Source: Lichenostomus cassidix (lineage: Eukaryota; Chordata; Aves; Passeriformes; Meliphagidae). Taken from it: DNA of 64,000 bases. A program made the translations under genes and the position numbers. Positions 36,101 through 49,363 of this stretch are shown piece after piece (the first letter of the stretch is position 1; every line of letters begins with the position of its first letter). Location of the stretch: assembly GCA_008360975.2 (NCBI GenBank), contig CM039179.1:54970666-55034665 (forward strand), read 5' to 3'. The notes under the pieces were generated by a model. The model searched no databases. It saw only the letters and a list, made by a program, of their open reading frames with translations, and was not told the origin of the DNA.

Positions 36101-36402
36101 GAAGATGGGGTGAAAGGTCTAATGGTGAGCTGATCTTGGAAGCAAATTTGCAAGCAAGCAGCATGAGAGGACCATTACTTAATGACCATAAAGTGTACAT
36201 TTTGGTATCTGGCATGCTTCAAGATGTCCCAATGTTTGTGTTCCTGGGAATAGAAAACCTGTCCCAGAGCCCTCAGTAACTGCTGCCTCTTTATCAAGGA
36301 TGGTGAATCTCATCAAAGCTATTACTGCCCTCAACACCTAAAAGCACAGACTGCTTCCAAGAGACCCAAAGTGCTTATCATCTCTGTCACATCCTAAAAC
36401 TG
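33189..36402. other. AT-rich non-coding sequence, no gene seen
   Basis: Very AT-rich, especially 34200-34500 and 35200-35700. No supported feature. Confidence 0.45.
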
Positions 36403-36829
36403 TGTCATGGTTTAGGATTGGTTCTCCTGAATTTAGAGCTCCCACTGAGAATCTTCCAACCATGTTCTGTTTGCTTGCTCCCCCTCTCTTCCCCCTCCCC
36501 TACAGCTGGAGAGAAGAATTGGAGGTGCAAAATGTAAAGATCACCAGGTGAGATAAGAACAATTTATTGGAAACAGCAATGCAGTAAGAAAATTAACAGC
36601 AACAGTAACAATACTAATGTCAGAGGGCAAGAAAAATGAATGATCTGGATGGAACTCCCTCGACAAATGACAATACCTGAGAGCTCTCTCCACCACACTT
36701 TGCCAACCCAGAAACGAGCCCTTCCCTCATCCCTGGATATCATGATGTGGTATCAAATAACCTCTAGGTCCTGTCCTTCCCAGTTCCTGGTTACTGCAAA
36801 AATTAACTGTCCTGGCCAGAACCAGGACA
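36403..36829 (-). mobile_element. Solo LTR, ERVL-like, minus orientation, near-perfect 5-bp TSD
   Basis: A 427-bp block starts TGTCATGGTTTAGGATTGG and ends CCAGAACCAGGACA. The flanks are AACTG (36398-36402) and AATTG (36830-36834), differing at one base. On the minus strand it starts TGTCCTGGTTCTGGCCAGG and has AATAAA (36563-36568 on the plus strand as TTTATT). The ends resemble those of the LTR at 22571-23197 (both TGTCCTGGTT...), so the two belong to related but different subfamilies. The 82-codon ORF at 36640-36888 overlaps it and is not a gene. Confidence 0.85.
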
Positions 36830-39357
36830 AATTGTTGCTTCTTTCAGCAGGAAGGAATCTCTCTCTGGGAACCATAAAATCCCAGTGAAAAAAGTGGGTT
36901 TGAAAGAGGGAAGCAGGACTTTCTTCAACTGACTCAAGAGGTCTAAAAAGCAGCACAACTAAACTGAGTGACTAATCCTTCCTCTCTTCCTATCTCCTCC
37001 AGGCCAGTAAGGCATCACACACATATAAGAAATGCTTCTAACTTTAAAGTTGCTGGTCCATATCAGATGCTTTGCTATCAATGACTGAAAGTTTAATAAT
37101 TAAATTTGCTGTAATAAATGTGATAAGAGAAACAGTTTTAAATAGGAAGGCAAATTCTGTAAATTGTCTTTTTTTTAAAAAAGTGGTCTTAGTCTATTAT
37201 TTACTGTTCTAATACAGCACAACTTCATTTCCTTGGTCTTTTCCTTCAGCATTTCTTCCTCACTGTTTTCAAGCTGTTCCTTAACTAATTGTACAACTTC
37301 ACTGCTGTTTTGAAATCTATGTCCCTAGTTTTCATCAGATCATGTTCTGTTCCTTAACTTTGCTTTTTCCTTGTCATTTTATGTCTCAATCAGCAACAAA
37401 TAGAAAGAATAACCTTTCTCTATTGTTATGTTCTCTCACAAGCAAAGTGTCAACATCAAGTTAATTTCATTAAAAATGCATTTGTTTTAATTAATATCAG
37501 GGGCACAAAATACACCCGTCAAATATCTTCATATCAGATAACAGACAGTCATTCCTTTTCTTTTTAAAATTACATCAACATTAAGCTTAGAGTAATAGCA
37601 CATTGCTTCCCAAGCACTAATCAAGATAACTTTGGAGTATATGAAGCAAATAATGGCTGCTGAGCTCTTGTTAATGCCAAGGACTTCTCTCAGAATCTCT
37701 GATTTTATTCAGTAGTGAATGACTTGACATTAATTGGCACTGCGGGAATCAGAAGTAATAATTAATACCTTGCATTTAAATTTTGATTTGTAGTTTTGCC
37801 ATGAAATCTTGAAAAGAAAAAAAAAACCTGGCAGAAAATAATCTAACTATATATAGAAACTTACATTTATCTGTGATTAAACTGTGCAGTGTGTGAGCTA
37901 TATAATTTAATCTGAAAAGAGTTTGTTACATCTGAGGAGAAAGCGTTCTGGTTCATTCCAAAGCTGTATAGTTTGCTTTCAAAAATATTTCCTAAGAGGC
38001 CCAAAGCTACAGAGTTATGTACTTACAGAAGTATTTTATTACTTATCTATACAGTAAAGATATACTGGCAATATATGTATCTTTATCAAATGAGTCTATG
38101 AGCTTTGGCTACAAAATATGGCCATCTGAATTGAGAGATCCGTCAAAATGGTACTAGAACTCCAAAGTAAATGGAGCTGATGTTGTGATGACTACACCTC
38201 AGGTCTGTCAGTTGAAATTAATGTATGTGACTAGGTTTTGAATATTCCTTTGTTTAGTCTATATATTTTCTAAGAAATTATATAAAGAAATGCTCTAAAA
38301 CAAATCACCAAGTATCTGTACAAATACCTTTTTTTACATATGACACCACTGTGTAGAAGGGTGGACAACAATTATACTAGAGGCTATGTGAGGACGTTTT
38401 GTGGGAAATTAAATCTGTGATGGATATTCCTCCCAGCTGTATGCAGACAGTCATTCTGGAAAATACCAGTATGTCAGAAATCATGTAACCAGTAAAGGAC
38501 AGGAAGGGGAAGCCAGGAAATAAGATCTTACAGTCTTCATCAAACACAGCTAGGCTAAAGTTTGGTAAAACTCTCAAGTAAATCACTGCTGCCTGAAATA
38601 TTCTCCCAATTCCGTAACACCTATCAGAGAGCAGCCAGAATATTTTCTCTAGTTAGCAGCGAGGATCAGTCTATCAGGAGCTAATGCTGTTGTTTTTCTT
38701 AAAATTAGGGGTCTGGAAGAGTGTCACTATGCTTATATACACAAGGACTCACAATGCTTCTTGTACGAATTCAAGTGAGCCACTACCCTCAGAAGCCTTT
38801 TTCTTTCTTTTCTCTGAGACCAATCTACATTTTCTCCTCAGCAAGAGATTGAATGCAGTCTGACAGATGCATTTCAAAATCTTTGTACATACCAACCAGA
38901 ATTTCATTTTAATTTTCTATCTTATAAACTATAAGAGACAAGAAATAGAAATGGAAATAGATAGAATTTTCTGTAATAGGACAGAGTCATATCATGTTCT
39001 TACTTTTATTGAAGGTAATCATTCTCCAACAGCTTGACTATAAACTGCATGACTAGAATTTCATGATCTAATAGGACTGAAATGGGCACAGTGCCTTTTC
39101 CATATGCAAATATGTATAAACCATTACCATTCACTTCTACAGAATATTATAAGAGAAATAGCTGGTGACAGAGGGCTTCCATAACCAGAAACAATTATAT
39201 CAACTTATTCCTGGAAGTTGCCACTTCAGGAGAAGACAGAGGAAAATAATTTGAAGAATAGGCTGAGTTTATACTTTCTAGCAATTAGGACACTAGCTGG
39301 GAGAAACCTGGCTTCCAAGCACTGCTTCAAAAAATACTTGTAAATTAACTAAGTTTC
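36830..39357. other. AT-rich non-coding sequence, no gene seen
   Basis: No supported feature. Confidence 0.45.
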
Positions 39358-39363
39358 AGTGGG

Positions 39364-39670
39364 TGTCAGCATTGTATCTGGGGACTCAGCCTGGTTCATG
39401 CGAAGTTCCATTTATTGAACAGAAACATCATGGTTTTATACAGTTACAAAGCATTTAGCCTTTACAAGAACTTGGTCTTAATGTCAGAGATGACAGCTTT
39501 CATCATTCCCAATCACGCCTGCTAATCACCTATCACATAGTTTTGCCTCAATCAGTCTCCTGCCCCTGCCAGGGGCTATTTAGGTTAACTTCTCTTAATG
39601 GTCCCACATTAACTGATACAAAACACTTCTGCAGCTGCTGGACCTCGCAGCCAACACCCAAACTCTCATA
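39364..39670 (-). mobile_element. Short solo LTR (307 bp), ERVK/alpharetrovirus-like, minus orientation, perfect 6-bp TSD
   Basis: Identical AGTGGG copies flank the block (39358-39363 and 39671-39676). On the minus strand the LTR runs from TATGAGAGTTTGGG (the expected TG start changed to TA) to CAATGCTGACA. A TATA box (TATAAAA, 39434-39440 on plus as TTTTATA) lies only about 20 nt before the AATAAA signal (39411-39416 on plus as TTTATT). A very short TATA-to-AATAAA spacing and a 6-bp duplication are features of avian alpharetrovirus and class II (ERVK-like) LTRs. The family assignment is inference from layout. No internal sequence remains. Confidence 0.85.
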
Positions 39671-39791
39671 AGTGGGCAAATGCAGAAGCAGTCCTGGGAC
39701 CAGAATCTGGAAAGGTAGCACAGCCATACGAGAAGAAACAGATACACAGGGTTTCTAACAGCAAGGTTGTGCTATTAAAAGAGTAAATAAA
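39671..39791. other. Spacer between LTR and CR1
   Basis: About 115 nt of non-repeat sequence after the TSD; nothing recognised. Confidence 0.4.
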
Positions 39792-40515
39792 AATCACAGA
39801 ATCACAGATTGTGCTGAGTTGGAAGAGACACACAAAGGTCATCAAGTCCAACACTAGGGCCTGCACAGGATACCCCAAGAATTGCATCATATATTGGAGT
39901 ATTGTCCAAACTACTTGAACTCTGTCAGGCTTGATGCTATGACCATTTCCCTGGGGAGCCTTTTCCAGTGCCCAAACACCCTCGGGGTGAGGAATCTTTA
40001 CCTTATATCCAAATTAAACCTTCCCTGACATAACTTCAGGCCATTCCCTTGGGTTTTGTCACTGGTAACAAGTGTGAAGAGAGTCTGCTCCTCCTCTTCC
40101 CCTCATGAGGAAGTTCTAACTGCAATGAGGTCTCCCCTCAGTCTCCTCTTCTCCAAGCTGAACACACCAAATGACCTCAGCTGCTCCTCACATGGCTTCT
40201 GCTCAAGGCCCCATCCTTGTTGCCCTCCTTTGGGTGCCCTCTAACAGTTAATATTTTTCTTACATGGTGGCACCCAAAGCTGCCCCCAGCACTCGAGGTG
40301 AGGCTGCCCCAGTGCAGAGCAGAGAAGGACAATTCCTTCCCTTGCCCAGCTGGCAATGCTGTGCCTGATGTCCCCCAGGACAGGGCTGGCCCTCCTGGCT
40401 GCTAGGGCACTGCTGACTCATGTTCAACTTGCCATTGACCAGGACTCCCAGGTCTCTTTCCTTGGTGCTGCTTTCCAGCATCTCATTCCCCAGCCTGTGC
40501 ACCTGTGCTGGTCAT
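39792..40515 (-). mobile_element. CR1 LINE, 5'-truncated copy with intact 3' end, minus strand
   Basis: Starts with the CR1 3' terminus in antisense (AATCACAGAATCACAG), followed by GAGTTGGAAGAGAC, ATCAAGTCCAAC, CCCTGGGGAGCCTTTTCCAGTG, GGCCATTCCCTTGGG, CTCATGAGGAAGTT and GGTCTCCCCTCAGTCTCCT. Sequence encoding the ORF2 C-terminus follows; the minus-strand ORF at 40260-40502 contains ESSTKERDLGVLVNGKLNMS. It stops at about 40515, a typical 5' truncation. A small insertion-like interruption (TAACAGTTAATATTTTTCTTACATGGTGG) lies at about 40243-40272. ORFs at 40056-40689 derive from it. Confidence 0.92.
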
Positions 40516-41273
40516 GAACATCTTGATGGATCATTCTATCTAGCTCGTCTCTTCTCGCACCTGCACTTGCACTGCATACCTAATGCCACCAGTTCCCTTA
40601 GGTTGTATCTTCCAGTAAGGTATGGGGATTTACACAGGAGAACTCCCAGCTCATCAGTGCAGGTCAGGCACAGCCGGAAGAGAGGTTGAGAGATATTTGC
40701 CTGGAGTACTGCCCTATGCTTGCTTACGAACACAGTGGTCCTAGATATTGTTAATGTCAAACCATTATTTTATTATTTATTTGTTTTAGTTTGCATGCTT
40801 TGCTATCTTAGTTTGGTCTGAATTTGGATGCCTGATTCTTTTTTGACTCTAGCCTTATGTGTTTTACTTGATCATGAGATAGCTTTCAAACAAATTAAAT
40901 GGATTTATACTGTTTGAATTAATGATAAACTGCAGGCTTTTAAAGTTTCAGAAGCAAATTTCATTCACTAAAACTGACTAGTGAAATTTGATTTCTGTAA
41001 GCATTTTAGAAAATTGAACTAGTGGTGGGAAAAAAAGGTGAGGGAGAGTTTCGGTTCAGTTTGGATAATAATAAAAAAGGTTGGGTCCTCTTTGACAGAA
41101 CTAAAATAGATTATTAAAATAAATGCAGTAATGTGGCACGCTCTATCTCTGACTACGTTAAAGAAATACATATTTCCTATAGATACAGAGTCTTTCAATT
41201 GGTGAATCTACTTCATCACACAAGAAGTTCCTGGCAATGTAAATTCTGGAGAGTGAGAGATAGTCAAGGGAGT
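40516..41273. other. Non-coding sequence, no gene seen
   Basis: 40516-40760 is somewhat GC-richer than the rest but is not a recognised CR1 part. Confidence 0.4.
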
Positions 41274-41312
41274 TAAAAAAAAAAAAAGAGAGAGAGAAAG
41301 AGAAAGAAAAAT
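41274..41312. repeat. Purine-only low-complexity tract
   Basis: A poly(A) run passes into AGAGAGAG and AAAGAGAAAG units with almost no pyrimidines. Confidence 0.9.
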
Positions 41313-41524
41313 TGCCAAATATTTTTGAGCCAAAATTTGTGCAGGTTTCAGTGTGAAGAAATGGCAATATATGAAGAAAGGATTCGTTCATCAGCTGTGG
41401 ACTGTGTCTCTAATGAAGACTCTCCTACTCATTTGAAAATATCTTGTAGCAGAGGAATGTACTGTACTGCTGCATTTCTGTTGCTTAAACTTCACTGAAG
41501 GACAGTGCAGAACTACAGAAATAT

Positions 41525-41640
41525 CTGTGTAGGAAATGCAGGAAATGAGCCCTGGAGATCATTTTGTCCTACACTCTACTGAAAGTAGACTTAGGTCAGG
41601 ATGTTCATGTGACTATGAACTATTGCTCTTAAAATGTTAG
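41525..41640 (-). mobile_element. Probable old CR1 3'-end fragment, minus strand
   Basis: GCCCTGGAGATCATTTTGTCCTACACTCTACTG, then TAGACTTAGGTCAGGATGTTCATG, resembles the antisense CR1 tail ('ccctggagatcatctagtccaac...ctcaggaccatg'). It is much more diverged than the other copies. Confidence 0.45.
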
Positions 41641-44519
41641 TGCAACTACTAAGTGAGATGCGGGTTATATTAAAGAGCAAGGAAAGCATTGCTTTGCAGA
41701 CATGCCATTGTTAACATCTGTAGTTTACTGAGTTATTAAAGACCAACTGCTACTAAAAAGACCAAAAACTTCTACACAGTTTGTCCTCTGCAATTGTTTT
41801 TGGTCACAGTTGGACATAAATTGAATTTAAAGCTTTGATTTTCTGAAAAAAAAATCCTAATGAGATATATTTGAACATAAATGTAGATATGTATGCAAAT
41901 TATATGCATTATCCCTAAGAGCAAATCCTTGCATTTTTTCATATGCATACAAAGTGGAATTTGGTTTTGACATACTTTTTCTAAGCATATTTATAAGATT
42001 TTTTTTTTCTTTCACTTCACAAGTAATATAGGAAAATAAAATAATTTGAAAAAAACCCATTGGAAAAGTATGAAGGAAAGTAATAATTTTTATAGGTCGG
42101 AGTTTATAATGAGTGCTTTACAGGAAAGCTATAGGAAAAGTATGAAAATATAGCTGTGCTTGCAAAACACAAATGTTGCCTGTTTGATTGTTGAGCAGAA
42201 AGTTAATGTATGTCGTATCATAGTAAAATTCAAACTGCTTGTTCCTGGAGGGCAGAAAAGCAATGGAATAATCTTCATTTTAATGCTACTCTTATCAGAA
42301 GAGTAGTATGTTCCTTTAAAGTCACATAACCTAAAGACTAATAAACATTACAAAACTTCTTGTTTTCATCTCAGTAGGTTAACTAAGTCTTTTAAAATCT
42401 AATTTTCAAAACAACTTTAACATTGTTTCCATCTGTATGCAAAAAACCTTGGTTTTTTCTGCACAATTTTCCAGCTCTGACTTATTAGGAATAGTGGTGC
42501 AAATCCTAAAAATAATCATACCATTTTTCTGTGAACTTTTCAGTAGAAAAAGTAGTGTGTAGTCCTAGAAAATTATATTTCAGAAAAGTGCTCATTTCAG
42601 CTCAGAAAATATCTTCCATCCTCTCTAGACAATGGTTAAAGCCAGCCAGTTGATGAGCAGCTATAATCAAAAGTGGAAGTACTTTGTATAAAAATTCACA
42701 GACTGGGACAGGGGAAGTTAGGAAAAAAGAAAAGGAACAAGTATCAAGGAGTAATGCCTTTGAGTTTAGCCAATAAAGAGAAAGTATTCAGGATTTCAAC
42801 CCACTTTTGAAAATTTCACCTTCTCTGTTATTCACAGCCTTTTTCCAGCAAATGGATCTCAGAGTCAGAAATTAATTTTAATAACTCTGACTCATCATTG
42901 TGGGAGTGAAATTACTCAGCTGGTTTTGAATTTTGGTAGTAAACCACCATAAACCCCTCTTAATTAGCTGAGTAAGCTGGATTTATCTTTTCCATCATAG
43001 AAGCAACAACAAATATCAAAAAAGTGTTTCTGACCTATAGAGCTTTTGAACTTCTCAGAGCAAAAATCTCTCTGAGGAACTGGAATTTTAAACAACTAGT
43101 TGTACCATGATAATTTCTTTCATTATCAGACTGTCAATGTGATGAGGCATGTTTTCCCTATTCATCCATTTGCAAAAAACATATCTAATCATAAAGCTCT
43201 AATGCGTATATCAACTGCTATAAAAAATCCTTGAAAGGAAAAACAAAAAAAGGATAAAACTCTAAACAAATGTGATATTTTGTAAGATAACCATGAAATA
43301 AAAACAAAAATGAGTCCTTGATGTGCTCCACAGACATGAGCAGTATTACAGTGTGAGAGTTAATGTCACAGAACTGCTCTTGAACAAACAAGACAGTTTA
43401 TGGCAGCCAGGAAGCTCTGAAAGCTGCTGATATGAGCAAGACTGAAGAAAAGGGCACAGGGAACACATGGTGGGCTTTATGTTCAGTGTCCTTTAGTTTT
43501 ACTCTGTCTGCCCAGCAAAACACTTCAGTCAGAAGACCAGTGTTCTAAACTGTGTAATACGAAACTGAACATCTCAGTTCAGGAATTCCTTTACTCCAGA
43601 AGATGCACTCTTAGAGGAAAATACAGAATCAGATCCACCTCAGTGCTCTGTCCTCAGTGGAGGGGCCTGTAACTTGTGTCTGTACAAAACTGGGAAAATA
43701 GGGTCACATTCAGGTTAGATTTCATACATGCATGCCCTAGAGACTCACTTCAGATTCCTTTACAGCCATCAGTCTTAAACATAAAAAAATCCTTAGACCA
43801 TTTCTCTTCTCTTTTAGTAGTAAACCTGCCTTAAACACACTGAAATGTTAAGCTATTGAAGGTGGGGTTTTTGGTTGCTTTTTGTTTGTTTTTGCTTGCC
43901 TGTTTGTTTCGTTACTTAAAAACTGTAATTTCAGAAGCACATTGCCTGCTTTTTAATCTCCAGACCACTCTTTTTTTAGGAGTAGGATTTCTGTAAAATG
44001 GTTGCTTGGTTTTCCCAACTTTTCACACTGAAAATGATTTGACCATTCACCAATTCCTCTTATATACTCTCTCTCAATAAAGCATCCCTGTCGACAAGAT
44101 CTACTGTGCTAGAAATTGTTAGAAAGCTACTTAGCATAAAAAGACCTTCCCGTTTCACTTCAGCTTTTGTCTCTCCCTGCCTCCAGCTCTCTCCACGTGG
44201 CTCATCTACTTTTTCAACCTTGTCAAAGGCCAGATGATGAGTACTTCTGGGTACACTTTTTATAGTATGTCTGCTTTCTAGCTGCCAAAAAGAGGCTTTT
44301 TATCTTGATTTGATGTTCCGTTGCAGTGTAATGGTGAGGTGCAATGACAGAAGAATTCTGCAGCTGGTCTCTTATTCAAAAGAAGCCAAAATAATATCTT
44401 CAGGGCTCTATGACAATTTGAAGAACAATGCCCATCATAGCCAGAGATTACAGCCTGCAGATGTCCAACCTGAACAGATGGAATCCAGCAATGCAGAGTC
44501 TTGAAGCACAAGCTTTGCA
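41641..44519. other. AT-rich non-coding sequence, no gene seen
   Basis: No supported gene. The stretch 44280-44519 is richer in coding-like composition, with ORFs on both strands (up to 80 codons), and directly precedes a poly(A) run. It is discussed as a possible retrocopy. Confidence 0.4.
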
Positions 44520-44538
44520 TAAAAAAAAAAAAAAAAAC
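44520..44538 (+). repeat. Poly(A) run of about 18
   Basis: Uninterrupted A run following the sequence AAGCTTTGCAT. It could be the tail of a retrocopied transcript or simple slippage. No matching target-site duplication was found. Confidence 0.8.
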
Positions 44539-47500
44539 ATTGTTATGGTAGCCTTTGTTAGCTGTTCCTTCACAGGAGTTGAGGTAAAACAGGTTGTAAA
44601 GAATAATCTTTAATTAACAACCATGCCAATTTAAGACATTCTATACATGTGAAATAAAAGTAAGAGTGAGGAACTATTTGAAGTTTGGCATAAAGCTTAG
44701 GCAGAGTTCTGCATTTTTCGCATCAGTAAATCCATTCTCCACCCAGAATCTATTTCAATCTTTTTTTCTGCATTTGCCTGCAGTAATTTTAACTCATTTA
44801 GGAGATACTATGGAAACTTTTCCTTCAAATTTACTGCAAATAGAAAATAAATTAGCCACTGTAAAATCATGAGAACACTAGTGGATAGGATAAGTAGTAA
44901 TGTGTTACAAGCTGAGCAAGCAGATGGCACTATTTTCATTCTTACTCATTTATTTTAAAGTATTTGCTTCAATATTTACCACAAAAAAAATGTTCTTTGA
45001 ATTACTGACGGTAAAAATTTAGCAGTCAAACATTTTAGGAAGAAGTTTGTAATTTTACTTTAGCATTTTAATACATATACAAAAAAATCTGGTTTAAAGC
45101 CAACTTTAAAATTCCTTAACATTTGAAAAATGTCCTTATCTAAAAGACAAAATTGTAGTCTCAAATTAAAACTTTTCTGCTTAATGAATTAAAATTCAGA
45201 ATGCCACTTTCATATACTTTTCACTTAAACAAAATTTGATGTGAAAATCAGAGCTTCTGTCCTAGGAGGTAATATTCTATAGCATATGAAGTCTTCATTT
45301 ATTCAGTCTCTCACACCCTAAATGACATTTACTGATTATATATGTAAGCGTAGAATGCTCACTACCAACTGAGCACTGAGTATCCCAACTAATAAAATGT
45401 CTTCCTTAAATTTTAACAAAATCCTTCCAGATAAAAACAGAATAAGAAAAGGCAAGTGAACACAATAAAACTGTCTCATCATCAAGCCCTGCTCATATTA
45501 GACTCAAGAGACAATTAAGAACAGCCACCCAGTCCCACCACTGACTGATAGAAAAATTCCTAAACCCACTGCAGTCCTTTCGTAACTTTTGGTTCTTTAG
45601 TCACACGTCTCCAAAGTTAATGGTTCTAGTAACAAACCTCTGAATATGTAGAATGTCTCAAAACTTCATATGTCTTAGATGTGACACATATCCCACCGAG
45701 AGATTTCATTCATCTGCCTTACATTTCCAGTCCTAAGGAAAACTTTGTCTCTGCTTGAGTTACTGTTTTCAGATTCATTTGCACAAAATCACAGAGTTGC
45801 CTGTTCAAAATTACTTGAGCAAGCTACTAACTGCTAAGAAGGAACTATTTTTCCCATAGTATCAATATGTTCAGGTTGAGAATTGTAGGTAACAGGCAAT
45901 TTAGCAATAACCTTTAAAATTATGGAATATATTCATCATGGCTCTAAAGGAGAGATCATCTGATCGTGCTGGTATCCCAGTTTAATAGCATACATAGAAG
46001 CACTAACTTAGGGAGGTTCAATACTGCTTCTGGGAAAGTAATAAATACCAATTAGTTTTAAATTAATTATAAATCCACTGTAGATAATTATAAAGGTGGA
46101 AGAAAATTTTTATTTCCACAATTAATTTCTGAGGCTGAAGAGGCGTATGGGGGAATGGAGGAGACGTAATTCTGTTGTTAATGTGGAAGGGATGGTTCTC
46201 CTCGAGGTCAGTATCACCTGCATGTCTGGTCACACTTGGCTATGTCATGAAGAGGATAGGACTCTTCTGGTTTTTACATTTAAGAATTAAATGTTATATA
46301 TTCATCTTAGTGCACAATGAGCTGTTTTAATTATTATTTTTAAATCTATAAGCAAAATATTTGTAATTGATTTATAATTTATGTAAAGTCAAATTTGCAC
46401 ACATACATACACTCATATATGTAAATCTATTTATATAATCTTGATTACTTATGAGTTTATTTTTCACTTAAAATTATTGACATAAAAATGCCCTACTGGT
46501 CATTTTCCATCTTCTACGGTGATAGCCCTTGTTTGTTAAAAAACACCTTTAAATTTTCCACTCATTTCAGAGATTTAGATTTACAAAATCTCATTTGGGT
46601 GTCATTTCCACAGCAACTGGTGTCCTTATTTCCACAGCATCCATTTCAATTTTTAACTTTATTATGTCAAAATAGCATTAGACCCCAAACTGCGTTATGA
46701 GCTGACATTAAAACTGAAACCAGATTTATTTTTTCTACAGTAGATTATTATGAATCAATACATTCCAGTTAAGAAACTTATTTTTTCTTTCCTTGTTTGA
46801 TGGGTTTTTTTCTCAGTGCAGCCTGTCTTTCAAACATCTGAAAGAGATTTTATTTCTTGATAGGTACTTCCACTAATCTTGTTAGCTATCAGAAAAGCCA
46901 GATCTTGCTGCTCTTTGAAATTTTCTGCACAATTCCAATTATACAATTCCCTGAAATCACCATACATCCAGCATATCCTCCGGGCTCTTAAAAGTCAAAA
47001 TATTACTGTTTTGTAAAATTATCCAGTATTTTGACATGATCTATATGCAAGGACGGTTTCCTTGTTATATTTGCACTTCATATTGTCTGCCTTCCATAAT
47101 TCATTAGAAAATTCCCTTCATAATCAGCTAGAAGTAACTTTTTCTACCTGGAAGCTTTTACTTTTAATGTTCTATGTGTACAAAACTAAGAATTAGACTT
47201 TCTGGCTTCTGGTTCATTTGGAAAACCACATATGTAAGCACATGTATAAGTATGTATGTGGGTATATGCAGTTTTTTAATATTTTTGCTACAGGTCATGG
47301 AATAGTTCTGAAACAAGAACTTCCAGTTCACTAATACTGAAAAGGAAACAGAACATTTTTGACTATAACAAATTGCTAACACTGTCATATAGTGTTATCA
47401 TAAAGAATTATTTATAGGAAGCATACATTATCCATTATTCTGTCACACACCCCATAGCTTTTCCTAGTGCAATAAAGCTAATAAAAATAGTAGTTTACTT

Positions 47501-49363
47501 CTATGTGTTAATAAAACATAAATATTTAGCACAAAATATTAAACTGAGTTTCATCTTCAGATGTATGGGCAGGAGTATCACTTCATAACTTGAATTATCC
47601 TGTAGTAAGGTTAACACATATGTTTCTAACTCCCTTCCTACTCAGCAAAGAGGAATAAACATCTTTAAAGGACTATTCATAGTATCTTGTAATAGGTGCA
47701 TAATCATAATTCATCCCCTGGAGTATCTCATCATGCTCATGAACTCTTTAAAAAAGACAAAGAATTAGAAGAAAAATACTACAAGATTGACGGTATTGTT
47801 TTTTAAATTAGTCATAATATGGTACTAGAAAATTAAGCACTGATACTTTCTGAGTGTTCATGATAATAACTTATGATTACAGCAAATTTTTGCATATTGT
47901 ATATTATATTGAATGTAATAGATGCCATTTTTAAAAACTCTGCAAATGAGATGTATTCACAAGAGTTACAAACCAACAGCAGAAATCCCAAATTTTAGGA
48001 ATAAATACTGAAATAAAGATCTGTCTTATTGCACAAAGGGAATAGCATCTGCCTTCCTCACGTTATTGCAATCTTTTTCAGGATTTTCTATCAGGATCTG
48101 ATATTTGGAATCACATACGACAAACTGGCCAGTGTGCTCCTTCCCAGAAAAGAAAAACTTCTTTGTTCCAAGGGGAAAAACATGACTGAAGACACTGGCT
48201 GCCTCTACACTCTTGAATGCATCTGCTCCAAGAAGCCATTCCTGGCTATAGGCTTAATGGAATAATACCTCTTCCCGTCACTATTCAGTGTAGGGTATCC
48301 TGTAGCTTTAGCTGGGCAGCCACCTCCAGATATTATAGCACTTTGTCTTAGGCTTTCTTTGATATTTGAATCCTCAGACATTTTCCTATAATTTTCATTG
48401 CTGTGGTTTTTTGAGTTCTCAGTGGTTCAAAATATGTGGTGACTGAGCCACAGCTCAGCTGTTCTTTCTTTTTTTAGAATGTGAAATGGCATTACATATT
48501 TCTTTCCAACCAACAACAATCAGAGGAAAGCTAACCCAAATGGGCTTAGCCCTTGAAAAGACTGCAAAAGCCATTATTATGACACATTTTAATTAACACG
48601 ATGCAATTATACCCTCCATCATGCCTATGTGTGTTCCTATGTCTGCCTGTGTACAGAAGTTAAATGAGCCTCTTATTTTCAATTGTAAGTATAAACAAAA
48701 TGAAACAGAAGAAATATCACTCCACAATTTTCTTTTTGCTTTGTTGGTACTTTGAATGTTTATCCTATATTTCGGAGCTTCTTTTGATGATTGCATATAG
48801 TATGGCTATTCTCAAAATATACATAGTGAGCACAGTTAAAATGTATTATCTGAGTCACAGTGCTTATTTCATTCTATATGGTCAGAATAAGTTCAAATAG
48901 AATGATAAGTGTACAGATTTTCTGGTAGGAAGAAATGTTCCGTTTCCAACCTATCACTTGCATTTTTCATCTACTCAGAGGCAGAGGTGGAAGATTTTGA
49001 AGACAGATGACACCTGGGGATTTTTCTTTCTTATTTTTAAAGCATCATAGGTTACTCATATAACTGCAGTGCTGGTTGTCTGCTTACAGAAGAATGTTTG
49101 CCAAAATGTTTTTTGTTATAACTGGTACTTTTCAATGGATTGTTCTGTTTTTCTCACGCCCAAGGTTTTTTTCACTAAACTTTCTATTAGGAAAGTCTCC
49201 AGCACTACTAAATGTGTTTGTCCCACTTAAACAGCAGCACTCTTTTTTCATAGCTTCAGCTTCCATGACACTGAAACCATGCACCTCTTTTCCCCATGCG
49301 TATCCACAGTGTTTTCATTTATGAATAAGGTCGATGAAGATATCGTAAGCCACATTTTGTATA
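44539..49363. other. AT-rich non-coding sequence, no gene seen
   Basis: No supported repeat or gene. A 78-codon ORF at 48029-48265 and an ORF at 49076-49324 have no recognisable content. Confidence 0.45.

Noticed and set aside
36640..36956. ORFs on both strands
   Set aside because: They overlap the LTR at 36403-36829 and its flank, with no domain.
40056..40689. Cluster of overlapping ORFs on both strands
   Set aside because: Explained by GC-richer CR1 sequence; only the minus-strand CR1 ORF2 remnant is meaningful.
48029..48265. 78-codon ORF with internal TTTTTCAG acceptor-like site
   Set aside because: No matching donor and no recognisable protein; not supported as an exon.
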